Position numbers and translations under genes: made by a program. Positions 17,674 through 27,779 of a DNA stretch of 64,000 bases are shown here, piece by piece. The notes under the pieces are model-generated. The model made no database searches, was not told the DNA's origin, and saw only the letters and a program-made list of their open reading frames with translations. Origin of the DNA: Clostridiales bacterium (lineage in GTDB: Bacteria > Bacillota > Clostridia > Lachnospirales > JAQSXR01); NCBI GenBank assembly GCA_029256575.1, contig JAQSXR010000003.1:248001-312000 (forward strand). Reading direction: 5' to 3'. Each line of letters begins with the position of its first letter. Position 1 is the stretch's first letter.

Positions 17674-17851
17674 AAAATACGAGTGTATAAATATAAAATT
17701 TTGCGTGACCGTCTGAAAGCAGTGTTTATGTTACGTTAAGACACAGTGAAAAATCGAACAAAGTGAGATCTTTTCATAATCTTGTGGCTTATAAGTAACA
17801 TACTGCTTGAAGGTAAGGCAGCAAAATTTAATATTTATACACTCGTATTTT
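17674..17851. repeat. 178-base element bounded by 31-base inverted repeats
   Basis: The left arm (17674–17704, starting AAAATACGAGTGTATAA) and the right arm (17821–17851) are reverse complements with one mismatch in 31. Inside, GCAGTGTTTATGTTAC and GTAACATACTGC extend the pairing. It could fold into one long hairpin as RNA or be a miniature inverted-repeat element without transposase. No clear target-site duplication was seen. Confidence 0.75.
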
Positions 17852-17879
17852 CATAACCCTATTATTAAATCTTTAAGGA

Positions 17880-17930
17880 CCGTCCCCATTGTATCAAAGT
17901 GATACAAAAAGAACCGTCCCCATTGTATCA
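17880..17930. repeat. Paired CCGTCCCCATTGTATCA repeats
   Basis: CCGTCCCCATTGTATCA occurs at 17880–17896 and 17914–17930, separated by AAGTGATACAAAAAGAA, which together with the first copy forms the palindrome TTGTATCA-AAG-TGATACAA. Motifs of this kind are dispersed in Clostridia genomes, often near IS200-type or REP-associated transposases. None is present here. The second copy ends 2 bases before the pepD stop. Confidence 0.65.
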
Positions 17931-17932
17931 TT

Positions 17933-19375
17933 TTATAAAGTTGCTAGTATTGCAACTATAAGTTTATAGGTTCTTTCGGTTGAAGATATCGATAAGTGTT
18001 CTTTTGGTGTGTGTACATCGAATATGTTTGGTCCAAATGATATAATATCTAGACCTTCCATTTTCTCAGCAAATACACCAGATTCAAGCCCACAATGAAG
18101 TGCTTTTACAATTGCTTCTTGACCAAATAATTTATTATATTCATCCACACAAATATCTCTTAACTTGGAGTCTGGTTTGTACTCCCATTCTGGATATTCT
18201 CCCACGAATGAAGTTGTAGCACCTATTATGTTAGCAATAACTTCAAGTTTTTCATGCATAAGGTTTTTTAATGATTTAACACTACTTCTCAATGCGAAAA
18301 CAAATTCAACAGAATTTTCATGGTTGATTAATACTCCAAAATTTAATGAACTCTCAGGAAGATCTTTAATATCAGCACTCATTGTTTGTATTCCATTTGG
18401 GAATAACATAAATGAGTCTAAAATCTTTTTCATTGTTTCATCATCAAATGCATCTTCCGTAACTGTACCAAGTGATTTGATTTCTATTGTAATTCCTTTG
18501 TCAGATGTTTTATACTCATTTTTTATTATTTCTTCATACTTAGTTAATCCATCTTTAATCGCTTGACTATCATTTGTTATTAATTCAACTACAGATTCCC
18601 TTGGAATCGCATTATCTTTTAATCCACCAAATATTTTAGTGATTGAATAATCTGCTGATTTCTTTAGATCATTCGTTAATCTACCCATTAATACATTGGC
18701 ATTTGCACGACATTTGTCAATTTCCATTCCAGAGTGACCACCTAATAAGCCTTTTATTATTATCTGGAATTTTTCTCCTGTCTTACTAACCTTTGTAATT
18801 GGAAGTACAATATGAGTCTTTTTACCACCTGCACAGCTGACTACAAATTCACCCTCTTCTTCTGAATCAAGGTTAATCATGTACTTACCATTTAGGTCCG
18901 AAGTATCTAAAGCAATCGCACCTTCAAGGCCGATTTCTTCACCTGTGGTAAAGATTGCTTCTATCTCTGGATGTGTTAGTGAATCATCAGCAAGAATTGC
19001 AAGTGAAATCGCTACTGCAATACCGTTATCACCACCTAATGTAGTACCTTTTGCATATATATAGTCGCCATCGATATATAGCTTTAATGGCTCAGTTGTA
19101 AAGTCATGTTCAACATCAAGATTTTTCTCACATACCATATCTAAATGTCCCTGTAAGATAACTGGTGTATGGTCTTCTTTACCTGGTGTTGCTGGTTTTT
19201 TAATTATTACATTAAATTTTTCGTCCATTGTACACCATAAACCATGCTTATGAGCAAAATCCATACAATACTCAGCAACTGCTTTTTCATCGAATGAAGC
19301 ACGTGGGATATTGGATATATCTTCAAAATACATAAAAACATCTTCTGGTTGTAAATTTCCTAATACCTTTTCCAT
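17933..19375 (-). CDS. pepD: Aminoacyl-histidine (Xaa-His) dipeptidase, M20 family
   Basis: 480 residues; hydrolyses dipeptides, classically beta-Ala-His, in the cytosol with two metal ions. Visible metal-site blocks: LQGHLDMVCEK (His and Asp), GGDNGIAVA (bridging Asp), TTGEEIGLEGA (general base Glu-Glu), and a late His in FDVHTPKEHLS. The dimerisation domain GGHSGMEIDKCRANAN is in the middle. The track start at 19399 is 8 codons too early; the ATG at 19375 follows GAGGAGGATTATT and gives the family start MEKVLGNLQPEDVF. Confidence 0.92.
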   Translation of the reverse strand: MEKVLGNLQPEDVFMYFEDISNIPRASFDEKAVAEYCMDFAHKHGLWCTMDEKFNVIIKKPATPGKEDHTPVILQGHLDMVCEKNLDVEHDFTTEPLKLYIDGDYIYAKGTTLGGDNGIAVAISLAILADDSLTHPEIEAIFTTGEEIGLEGAIALDTSDLNGKYMINLDSEEEGEFVVSCAGGKKTHIVLPITKVSKTGEKFQIIIKGLLGGHSGMEIDKCRANANVLMGRLTNDLKKSADYSITKIFGGLKDNAIPRESVVELITNDSQAIKDGLTKYEEIIKNEYKTSDKGITIEIKSLGTVTEDAFDDETMKKILDSFMLFPNGIQTMSADIKDLPESSLNFGVLINHENSVEFVFALRSSVKSLKNLMHEKLEVIANIIGATTSFVGEYPEWEYKPDSKLRDICVDEYNKLFGQEAIVKALHCGLESGVFAEKMEGLDIISFGPNIFDVHTPKEHLSISSTERTYKLIVAILATL

Positions 19376-19461
19376 AATAATCCTCCTCTTATTAACCACT
19401 TTATAATATTCACTATTTTATTAAATGTGTAATAAACTAAGTATGCACATTTGTTTACTTT

Positions 19462-20826
19462 TTAGTTTTTGAAGCTATGAATCGGAGCTGGTATTCTTCC
19501 ACCACGATTTATAAAATCATCACAAGAAAATTCATTTACTTTCATAAGAGGAGCATATCCAAGTAAACCACCAAATTGTGCTACATCTCCTACCGTTTTA
19601 CCTACTACTGGAATAAGTCTTACTGCCGTTGTTTTTTGGTTTATCATACCAATTGCCATTTCGTCAGCGATGATTCCTGATATCGTAGTTGCTTTAGTAT
19701 CTCCAGGAATTGCAATCATATCAAGACCAACAGAGCATACACAAGTCATCGCTTCTAATTTTTCTAGTGTTAAAGCTCCTGCTATAACAGCATCAATCAT
19801 ACCTTGGTCTTCACTAACTGGTATAAAGGCACCACTTAATCCACCAACATAAGAGGAAGCCATTACTCCACCTTTCTTTACTTGGTCATTTAATAAAGCT
19901 AATGCAGCAGTTGTTCCTGGTGCTCCAACTCTTTCAAGTCCCATTTCTTCAAGAATCTCAGCTATACTATCACCAATTGCTGGTGTAGGTGCTAATGATA
20001 AATCAATTATACCAAATGGAATATTTAATGCTTTTGAAGCTTCTTGCGCTACTAATTGACCAACTCTCGTTATCTTAAATGCAGTCTTCTTAATTATTTC
20101 GCAAAGTTCTCCAAAGTCTTTTCCTCTTGCAGTTTCAATCGCTTTTTTAACAACTCCAGGTCCACTTACACCAACATTTATAATTGCATCCGCTTCTGTT
20201 ACACCATGGAAAGCTCCTGCCATAAAAGGATTATCATCTGGTGCATTACAGAATATTACTAGCTTTGCACATCCAAGAGAATCAATCTCTTTAGTTTTTT
20301 CTGCTGTTTCTTTTACGATTTCGCCCATTAACTTAACAGCATCCATGTTAATTCCTGTTTTAGTAGATCCTAAGTTTACGGAACTACATACTCGATCTGT
20401 TATTGATAGTGCTTCCGGAATTGATAATATTAAATTTTTATCGCCTACTGTCATTCCTTTACTTACAAGTGCTGAATAACCACCAATAAAATTAACGCCG
20501 ACTTCTTTCGCTGCGGCATCAAGTGTCTTAGCAATCGTTACATAGTCCTCCGGACTTTTACAAGCGGATTCACCAATTATTGCGATTGGTGTTATTGATA
20601 TTCGTTTATTTACAATTGGAATACCATATTGTTTTTCAATATCCATACCTGTTTTTACTAGGTCTTTTGCTACTCTCGTAATCTTATCAAATATATTCTT
20701 ATTTAAATTATCAAGATTTGCATCACAGCAATCTAACAAGCTTATACCTAATGTTATAGTTCTTACGTCAAGATTTTCTTGCTCAATCATCTTATTCGTT
20801 TCTACAACTTCCATTATATTAATCAT
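19462..20826 (-). CDS. UPF0210 / PFL-family protein (DUF711)
   Basis: 454 residues, the family's standard length, beginning [33 protein letters not shown]. Highly conserved glycine-rich blocks: [30 protein letters not shown] and [21 protein letters not shown]. The enzyme activity is not established; some structures resemble glycyl-radical enzymes without the radical site. The start at 20826 follows GAAAGGAC; the longer ORF start overlaps the ACT gene. It follows the ACT-domain gene, its conserved partner. Confidence 0.9.
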   Translation of the reverse strand: MINIMEVVETNKMIEQENLDVRTITLGISLLDCCDANLDNLNKNIFDKITRVAKDLVKTGMDIEKQYGIPIVNKRISITPIAIIGESACKSPEDYVTIAKTLDAAAKEVGVNFIGGYSALVSKGMTVGDKNLILSIPEALSITDRVCSSVNLGSTKTGINMDAVKLMGEIVKETAEKTKEIDSLGCAKLVIFCNAPDDNPFMAGAFHGVTEADAIINVGVSGPGVVKKAIETARGKDFGELCEIIKKTAFKITRVGQLVAQEASKALNIPFGIIDLSLAPTPAIGDSIAEILEEMGLERVGAPGTTAALALLNDQVKKGGVMASSYVGGLSGAFIPVSEDQGMIDAVIAGALTLEKLEAMTCVCSVGLDMIAIPGDTKATTISGIIADEMAIGMINQKTTAVRLIPVVGKTVGDVAQFGGLLGYAPLMKVNEFSCDDFINRGGRIPAPIHSFKN

Positions 20827-20848
20827 ATTTTTAGTCCTTTCAGGTATG

Positions 20849-21121
20849 TTAGATTCTATGCATTTTGTTAAAAATATCTTCATGCTGCATCTTAATATTT
20901 ACGCCAATCTCTTTACCAATTTGTTGTAATTCATCCGAAAGTGTATCAAATGGTTTTGAAGATCCATTAATATCAGCTATCATCATCATATTAAAAAATT
21001 CTTGAACAATAGTTTGTGAAATATCGAGAATATTTATGTGATTATTTGATAAATACGTACACACCTTTGCTATAATACCTACGCTATCTTTCCCTACAAC
21101 TGTGATAATTGTTCTTTGCAT
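20849..21121 (-). CDS. ACT-domain protein (UPF0237)
   Basis: 90 residues forming one ACT domain ([36 protein letters not shown]). ACT domains bind amino acids or other small ligands. It is almost always next to the UPF0210 gene, here 22 bases upstream, so the two probably work together. The ATG follows AGGAGGAG. Confidence 0.9.
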   Translation of the reverse strand: MQRTIITVVGKDSVGIIAKVCTYLSNNHINILDISQTIVQEFFNMMMIADINGSSKPFDTLSDELQQIGKEIGVNIKMQHEDIFNKMHRI

Positions 21122-21185
21122 AAAAAACTCCTCCTAATGTTGTTTTCTTCTATTTTATATTAATGACTCATAGCTAATAATAAAA

Positions 21186-21980
21186 TTAAATTGCAATAAA
21201 CTGTGAGTTTTGATCTCTGTTTGCAACAAATATATTAAAATCTTTTGCTTCGTAATTCGTTTTGCTATTTATTTCGTATTGAATCGCTTCAAACGCCAAA
21301 CTCTCATAATTATTCTCTTTACTAAGATGTCCCAAAACAATATGCTTTAAACTATCATGAATTATTTCGCAGAGCAATTGTCCCGATCGTTCATTTGATA
21401 AATGCCCATGATCACTTAAAATTCTTTGTTTCAAAAAATAAGGATAAGGCCCTACTTGAAGCATTCTTATATCATGATTTGCTTCCAAAAAAATAATATT
21501 AGAGTCTCTTAAATTATTTACTATATATTCATTATAATTACCCAAGTCTGTTGCAAAGCCTATTTTCTTATTATCACTCTTAAATGTATAGCCTACCGGT
21601 TCAACAGAATCATGTAGGGAATTAAAAGCTCTAATTGTAATATCGTTAATATTAAAGTCAGTATCCGCTGTTACTGTCTTAAATAAACTTCTGGATACTT
21701 TATCTTCTCCAATTATTTTAATCATTTCATTTTTAGTTTTTTCAGTTGCAAATATAGGAATTTCATATTTCTTACATAGTACAGCTATACCCTTTATATG
21801 GTCAGAATGTTCATGTGTAATTAATATTCCATCTAATTCCCCAGGTTTAATGCCTATATCTGTTAAACCTAGCACAATTCTTTTACAAGTTATGCCTGCA
21901 TCTAATAATAAATGTGTGTTTTCTGTTCCAATATATGTACAGTTTCCTGAACTGCCACTCGCAATACTACATAAATTCAT
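21186..21980 (-). CDS. MBL-fold metallo-hydrolase, YycJ/WalJ-like
   Basis: 264 residues starting MNLCSIASGSSGNCTYIG, typical of the YycJ/WalJ group, whose members are linked to coordination of cell division with replication. The metal site is ITHEHSDHIKG (HxHxDH), with further ligands in GFATDLGNY and VLGHLSKENN. The ATG at 21980 sits 8 bases after AAAGGA; the track start at 22040 includes non-family residues. Monocistronic, with a hairpin on the far side. Confidence 0.85.
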   Translation of the reverse strand: MNLCSIASGSSGNCTYIGTENTHLLLDAGITCKRIVLGLTDIGIKPGELDGILITHEHSDHIKGIAVLCKKYEIPIFATEKTKNEMIKIIGEDKVSRSLFKTVTADTDFNINDITIRAFNSLHDSVEPVGYTFKSDNKKIGFATDLGNYNEYIVNNLRDSNIIFLEANHDIRMLQVGPYPYFLKQRILSDHGHLSNERSGQLLCEIIHDSLKHIVLGHLSKENNYESLAFEAIQYEINSKTNYEAKDFNIFVANRDQNSQFIAI

Positions 21981-22070
21981 TTTCATCATCCTTTGCCTTT
22001 TGCAAACCACATTATAGCACAATATCAAGATTCGTTCCATACTTTTAATAAAATTACAAATTATATTTAT

Positions 22071-22116
22071 AGCCCTTACAAAGAATATTGAGTAATCATA
22101 TTCTTTGCAAGGGCTA
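22071..22116 (-). terminator. Intrinsic hairpin after the diguanylate cyclase gene
   Basis: TAGCCCTTGCAAAGAATATGA and ATATTCTTTGTAAGGGCTA pair over about 18 bp around a short loop; AT-rich bases follow, with no strong T run. Confidence 0.6.
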
Positions 22117-22169
22117 ATATCTTATATTGAAACTATGTTTCTAATAGTTATTCGCTAACCTACTCATCT

Positions 22170-23861
22170 TTACATGTTTATTTCTTTTCGAATTGAATCA
22201 TTATCAATCGTTATTTTACCCCTACCATTTTGTTTGGAGTAATAGCAAGACCAGTCAGCCCTATTTAATAAATCACTAGGGTTTTTGCATGTATCTGGAT
22301 AGCAAGTTAATCCAATACTTACGTTTATATGAACTTCTTCTTCGCCAAAATACAACGCCTTTTTCTTAATACCTTCATGCATTTCTTGCACAATTTCATA
22401 AGCTTTTTGAACACCAGTACCTGGAAGGATAACTACAAATTCTTCTCCACCAAATCGCCCAACCATTCCATTATTATGTTCCGCAAATTCTTCCGCAATA
22501 TGAGCAACTACCTTAATCGCCTCATCACCAAACATGTGTCCATACGTATCATTTACCTTCTTAAATTTGTCGATATCAAATAAAGCTAAAGATATCGGTA
22601 CATTTGACTGCACTGCATTCGATACTAACTCGTTAAATTTCTTAGTTAAGTAAGCACGGTTATATACTTGAGTAAGCCCATCTCTACTTGCCATATTCTC
22701 CATTTTTGAATATAAATTAGCATTTGATACTGCAATGTTTATTTGATTTGCAATACTATTAAAGAACGAAACATTATCCGTAAACATATCCTTTTGTTTT
22801 TGTCCAGCAATCAAAATTCCATAACCTATATTGTTTTTCATTAAAGGCATAAGAAGTAAAGAACCTATTTGCTGCGTCATAAACGGATATTTATTAGAAT
22901 CAACATTGTTATCAACTAAAACCTGTCCTTTTTCATAATACTCCGTTAATTTACCCTCTAAAGCATAGTTTTTTAATGCTTGTTCCACCACTTTTCCTGA
23001 AGTTGATTTAATATTCGTTAATGTTTTACCTGTTACTGGATCTGTAATAATAAGTGCACATGTATCAACACCTATCGCTCCTATAATTGAATCTGTAACA
23101 ACTTCCATCAACTCATATATTTCTAGTGCTGAACTAATGTAACTTAGTAGTTCATTTTGAATATAGATTTCTGAATTCGCTCGATTAATCTTTGCATATG
23201 CTTGTTCTAAATCTAATTTTTGACGTCCTAATAATTCATTTGCTTGCTTAAATTTTTGTTGTGTTACTAATAATGTTTCATTAGCTTGTTTTGCATCATT
23301 ATATAACTTTGACTGAACCAATATCTTATCTTCAAGATCTACCACATGAGTGGAAACTACGTGAATAATAAAATAAAACATGCACACTACAAATGCAAAA
23401 AATATCATTACATCTATGTTGAATTTTTCTAAAGTGTCCGTAAAAAGAAGAACAAATATATTTGCAACTAGTATTGGCAATGTAGCTGTTACTGTATTAA
23501 TTACCTGTGAACCCATTGAGTTTTGTTTTGATGTAATTTGCATTTCAAGAATAATGAAAAAATAACAAGAAATAGCAATCATACATTTAAATGGATTCGC
23601 AATATTTAAAAGTGTAATAAACGCGATAATTACCAAATAAATAGATCTTGATACATAGAACAAAAAAATACTATTTGAATACTTAATCGCATTCAATAAA
23701 AGATTAATGATGTAAGCAATTGCGATTGGTATTATTGTTTCTAATTTTACTTCTTGTGGTCGACCACCAAAAAATAATGCCATGTAGTAAATAAGCAATA
23801 TTAATATTATGTTCGTATGTACTACAGTAAAAATCTTATCATACTTTAATATTTTATCCAT
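22170..23861 (-). CDS. Membrane diguanylate cyclase (GAF–GGDEF)
   Basis: 563 residues. About six membrane helices occupy 1–175, followed by a coiled coil (about 175–240), a GAF-like domain (about 245–380, FNSIANQINIAVSNANLY at its end) and a GGDEF domain with the active motif GRFGGEEF at 471–475 and FDIDKFKKVNDTYGH upstream. It should make cyclic di-GMP. The RxxD inhibitory site expected just before GGEEF is absent (sequence HNNGMVG), so product inhibition by that route is unlikely. Its start overlaps the end of the FtsA-like gene by 8 bases, implying coupled translation. Confidence 0.9.
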   Translation of the reverse strand: MDKILKYDKIFTVVHTNIILILLIYYMALFFGGRPQEVKLETIIPIAIAYIINLLLNAIKYSNSIFLFYVSRSIYLVIIAFITLLNIANPFKCMIAISCYFFIILEMQITSKQNSMGSQVINTVTATLPILVANIFVLLFTDTLEKFNIDVMIFFAFVVCMFYFIIHVVSTHVVDLEDKILVQSKLYNDAKQANETLLVTQQKFKQANELLGRQKLDLEQAYAKINRANSEIYIQNELLSYISSALEIYELMEVVTDSIIGAIGVDTCALIITDPVTGKTLTNIKSTSGKVVEQALKNYALEGKLTEYYEKGQVLVDNNVDSNKYPFMTQQIGSLLLMPLMKNNIGYGILIAGQKQKDMFTDNVSFFNSIANQINIAVSNANLYSKMENMASRDGLTQVYNRAYLTKKFNELVSNAVQSNVPISLALFDIDKFKKVNDTYGHMFGDEAIKVVAHIAEEFAEHNNGMVGRFGGEEFVVILPGTGVQKAYEIVQEMHEGIKKKALYFGEEEVHINVSIGLTCYPDTCKNPSDLLNRADWSCYYSKQNGRGKITIDNDSIRKEINM

Positions 23862-26052
23862 TGATATTATTATCCTCCCAATATACTTCTATATTATCAC
23901 CAAACTTTAACACGTCCGTATAATTAGCCTTGTTAGAATTAATTTTACATATTAAATTCCCTCTTACCCTAGTTCTGTCAAATTCAATATAATCAAAAAT
24001 ATCCACAAAAATATATTCTCTTTTTTCAGACATAGTGATAACTTGTCCATTAACCGTGACCATAAAATTAAAAGTTACGTTTACGTCTTTCGTAAAATCA
24101 CTTTTCGCCAAATTATTTTCCTTAGCAGCCTCTTTAAGAGATTCTGTAGTAGACACTATTGCCGTTTCTGGTACCGTTTTTATATTAGTGACTATTGCAG
24201 GCTCTCTATCCGGCACTATAGTAGTGTCACTATCCGTTTTCGTTGCAGGCTCACCATCAGTCTCTTTATAACTTTCTTGAATAATTTGAGTGAGATTGAC
24301 GTTTACATTTAACGTCTCCACCTCCCAGTGAATTCTATCTCCGGATGATATTACTGTATCCATCAATAGTTCATTATTATTTACAAAGGCTCTTGATTTT
24401 GTTGGTATTTCGAGCATGTCCATAATCTCTTTATATGTATATGTTTCTAAAATTTGAATTATGTCATTTTCACTAATGCGATAGGAATCCAATTCAAGTT
24501 TACCATTTACCACAATAATCTGGGGTAAATTAATTTTGTTACCATTTACATCTATCTCAATATTCCCTTTATAATGTCTCGTATCTTTTATCATTAATTC
24601 AACTTGTTCACCAATAGTGGATTCAATCAGTGTTATTTTATCTTTATTCTTAACAGGCGAATTTATGCTTGCTGGTTCACCATTTATCATTATCTTCGCA
24701 GGTTCCCCTAATTTGCCTCTAACCGTTATTAATTCACCATTTAATGTGTAATTTAGGTCAGGGCCTCTTTTAGCAAAAAGGCTGTTATTCGTAAAGTTAA
24801 TAATAGCGGCAACATCAATTACAGTTAAATTACCATTATCATATAGTTTTACGTCATCACCATTAAGTGTAACATATATAAAGTTAGCATTTTTATTATA
24901 ATAACTTAAACAAATCCCAATCGGAGTTACAAGCATTGGATCTTTCTTTAATGTTTTAGGTCCATTAACAAATTTCAAGACCTCTTGCCCTCTTAATGCA
25001 ACACGATCTTCTGGTAGCCCTAACTTTGTTGCTAATATATTAGTGAAAAACGGAATTTGCCCGCCGCCTCCTACTATAAATACAGCATTGGGTGCTTTTC
25101 CACCATTTAACTCTATGATTTTATCTGAAATATTATTTGCAAGCATTTCAATTGTTGGCTTTATATTCTCTAATATTTCAGCTCCTGTTATTTTGTAGGA
25201 AGTTCCCATTATGTCTTTAAAGCTTATTATTTTATCCCTATATTTATCTATCTTAAGTTTTATTTGTTCAGCAGTCTTAAATTCTAATAAATATTTGTCC
25301 ATTATACTTTCCGTAATTTCATCTCCAGCAATTGGTAACATACCATAAGCTACTACACTTCCAGCTTTAGTTAACGAAATATCAGAAGTTCCTGCACCAA
25401 TATCCACTAAACCAATATTCAACAATCTATATTGTTCCGGTATTGCTACATTAATTGCTGCAATCGGTTCTAAAGTTAATCCAGCCAACTGTAAGTTCGC
25501 TTTCTCTACAACAGAACACAAACTATCAACTACCTCTTGTGGTAAGAAAGTTGCTAATACATTCGCTGATATTTTATGTGCTTTTTGTCCTACTAAATTA
25601 GAGATTTCATAATCATTCAAATAATATTTAACAACCGAATAGCCAACACAGTGTAATTTTATATCTTTATATGCTTCATCTATAATTTCGTTATGCGCTT
25701 TCTCAACACCAAGTATCTCTAAAGATGACACATGGTCTGGTGAAATTTCCACATTCGAAGAAAAGCTATGTTCCACTATTACACTAGTTGTCACTAATAC
25801 TCTACCAGCCGCAGCGATACATACCTCTTTTAATTGTTTTCCTATAATTTTTTCAAGATTTTCTTTTACTTTAATTGTTACTTCTGCAACCTTTTCAATG
25901 TCATGTATTTGCCCATCAATCATTGCTCTCGTATCATGCAATACAAAATCATGAGCTACAACATTAAAAGAATTACCTTCTTTGTATCCAACTATTCCCG
26001 TAACACTTCTTGTGCCGATGTCAAGACCAAATATTAACTGTTTTTCACTCAT
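23854..26052 (-). CDS. FtsA-like actin-fold ATPase with long C-terminal extension
   Basis: 732 residues. The N-terminal ~390 residues match the FtsA/PilM actin fold: FGLDIGTRSVTGIVG (phosphate 1), LVDIGAGTSDISL (phosphate 2) and IVGGGGQIPFF (adenosine). The remaining ~340 residues are beta-rich (repeated NGELITVRGKLGEPAKIMINGE-type units), then a Thr/Asp-rich linker and a final small domain. The C-terminal amphipathic helix of true FtsA is not evident, so it is probably a specialised paralogue rather than the division FtsA. Overlaps the diguanylate cyclase gene; the two likely form a pair. Confidence 0.8.
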   Translation of the reverse strand: MSEKQLIFGLDIGTRSVTGIVGYKEGNSFNVVAHDFVLHDTRAMIDGQIHDIEKVAEVTIKVKENLEKIIGKQLKEVCIAAAGRVLVTTSVIVEHSFSSNVEISPDHVSSLEILGVEKAHNEIIDEAYKDIKLHCVGYSVVKYYLNDYEISNLVGQKAHKISANVLATFLPQEVVDSLCSVVEKANLQLAGLTLEPIAAINVAIPEQYRLLNIGLVDIGAGTSDISLTKAGSVVAYGMLPIAGDEITESIMDKYLLEFKTAEQIKLKIDKYRDKIISFKDIMGTSYKITGAEILENIKPTIEMLANNISDKIIELNGGKAPNAVFIVGGGGQIPFFTNILATKLGLPEDRVALRGQEVLKFVNGPKTLKKDPMLVTPIGICLSYYNKNANFIYVTLNGDDVKLYDNGNLTVIDVAAIINFTNNSLFAKRGPDLNYTLNGELITVRGKLGEPAKIMINGEPASINSPVKNKDKITLIESTIGEQVELMIKDTRHYKGNIEIDVNGNKINLPQIIVVNGKLELDSYRISENDIIQILETYTYKEIMDMLEIPTKSRAFVNNNELLMDTVISSGDRIHWEVETLNVNVNLTQIIQESYKETDGEPATKTDSDTTIVPDREPAIVTNIKTVPETAIVSTTESLKEAAKENNLAKSDFTKDVNVTFNFMVTVNGQVITMSEKREYIFVDIFDYIEFDRTRVRGNLICKINSNKANYTDVLKFGDNIEVYWEDNNING

Positions 26053-26124
26053 AGTGTATCCCCCAAAAAGTGTCCCAGAATTAATAAACTAAATTTAACT
26101 ATTACTTTATCCTACCATAAATCT

Positions 26125-26163
26125 ACAAAAACCACAAGCCCTAGACATTAATGTACAGGGCTT
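26125..26163 (-). terminator. Intrinsic terminator after the peptide-binding lipoprotein gene
   Basis: AAGCCCTGTACAT and ATGTCTAGGGCTT form a stem, then GTGGTTTTTG on the minus strand. It directly follows the stop codon at 26169. Confidence 0.8.
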
Positions 26164-26168
26164 ATTCT

Positions 26169-27779
26169 TTATTTAACTATTTGTTCGAAACCATTATATA
26201 AATTATAAGTTGATGGAAACATATCTCCAGATACATTCTTTCCAAGGACAACAGCTGAATTTCTAAAATACAAACTAAAATATGGAACTTCTTCTTGAAT
26301 ATATTCATGTAAATTTGTGTAGTTTTTTAGTACTTCATCATCTTTTACGGATTGATATGCTGCTAATAAAAGCGAATCCATTTTCGGATCATTGTAGGAT
26401 AAATAATTTGTTGTAACTATATTCTGTGAATGAAACATAAATCCAAAATCAGGTGTTGGTACAAGTAACCATCCCCCTAAGAATATATCAAATTCCTTTG
26501 CTTCTAGTTTAGTCTTATAGGTCGCATAGTCCACACTATTAACAGTTATCTCAATTCCAGCTTCTTTTAGCTGTAATTTAATAAGTTCAGCCGCTTGCAC
26601 TCTAGTAGTATCATTACTATTTACTAATAGTTCAAATTTAAGTGCTACTCCATCTTTTTCAAGTATTTTATCATCATTTGTATCCGTTAAGGCTGCTTGT
26701 GTCTTGAATTTATCAACTAAAGCTTTATCTTGCTTATATATTACATTAAAGTTCTTTGAAAACCAAGCATCTGGATGAAATGGTGAATCAACTACTGTGT
26801 TATGTTCAATATATATGTCTTTATTGATTTGTTCACGATTTATAGTATTGGCAATTGCTTTTCTAATATCTTTATTTGCTAATAAAACATTATTGAAGTT
26901 GAATCCGATAAAATCATAGTAGTTAGAAGTGTATTCGATTGGTTTTATAGTATCAACCGATGAAAAATCACTCCAATTAAATACTGCAGGGTTCGAAATA
27001 TCAATTACACCTGCATGAAATGAGTTGATATCTGTTTCATCATTTTTTGTGATAAGACATTTAACTTTTTCAATTTTTGCTGGTGTCTTAAACCATTCAT
27101 CATTTCGGATCAAATTTACTTGTTTCATATTTGAATAATCAACAAATTGAAATCTACCTGAACCCATAGGCTTCAAACTAGTTTCACTCGTAATTTCCAT
27201 ATTATTTGAGTAATATGCTCTTGGAATGATAGGAAATGTAAGAGTGTATAAGTTTGTGTTCGATGGTTGATTAAAGTAAATAGTAAAATTCTGATTATCA
27301 ATCTTTGATGTTCTCAAAATATTTGCTACATAATTTTTGTATAATACATCTGCAGGTGCACTCTTTAATTGTTCAATTGTAAATATTACGTCATCTGCGG
27401 TAACTTGAGTACCATCATGCCAAGTTGCATCACCACTTAATGTTACAGTTATGAAACTTCCAGAAGGATCTAACGTATAGCTTTCAGCAAGATTTCCAAC
27501 TGGTCTTTGTTCTGCATCTAAAGTAAACAAAGTATCGAATACTAATAAAAGCATATTATTTACTGATTTATCTTTTACTAAAATAGGATTAAGGGTTTCA
27601 GGATTTCGAATACCAATTGTAATTTCGCCAGTTGGAACATATGGGCTTTCTTCTGTAGTTGCTGTTACAGTTTGAGTTTCTGTTTTCTTACTTGGATCTT
27701 CATCAAGGTTTTTCACCCCACACGCCGTAAATGTTGTTGCTGTAACTATTATCATAATTAAACTTATTAATTTCTTCAT
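26169..27779 (-). CDS. Peptide/nickel ABC transporter substrate-binding lipoprotein
   Basis: 536 residues. Signal peptide MKKLISLIMIIVTATTFTAC with a lipobox ending at Cys 20; the mature part belongs to SBP family 5 (LLLVFDTLFTLDAEQRPVGNLAESY, GDATWHDGTQVTADDVIFT, KEFDIFLGGW). It should bind oligopeptides or a similar ligand at the outer membrane face. No permease or ATPase genes adjoin it. The ATG at 27779 follows TTGGAGGG and overlaps the coaE stop (ATGA), so translation is coupled to coaE. Confidence 0.9.
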   Translation of the reverse strand: MKKLISLIMIIVTATTFTACGVKNLDEDPSKKTETQTVTATTEESPYVPTGEITIGIRNPETLNPILVKDKSVNNMLLLVFDTLFTLDAEQRPVGNLAESYTLDPSGSFITVTLSGDATWHDGTQVTADDVIFTIEQLKSAPADVLYKNYVANILRTSKIDNQNFTIYFNQPSNTNLYTLTFPIIPRAYYSNNMEITSETSLKPMGSGRFQFVDYSNMKQVNLIRNDEWFKTPAKIEKVKCLITKNDETDINSFHAGVIDISNPAVFNWSDFSSVDTIKPIEYTSNYYDFIGFNFNNVLLANKDIRKAIANTINREQINKDIYIEHNTVVDSPFHPDAWFSKNFNVIYKQDKALVDKFKTQAALTDTNDDKILEKDGVALKFELLVNSNDTTRVQAAELIKLQLKEAGIEITVNSVDYATYKTKLEAKEFDIFLGGWLLVPTPDFGFMFHSQNIVTTNYLSYNDPKMDSLLLAAYQSVKDDEVLKNYTNLHEYIQEEVPYFSLYFRNSAVVLGKNVSGDMFPSTYNLYNGFEQIVK

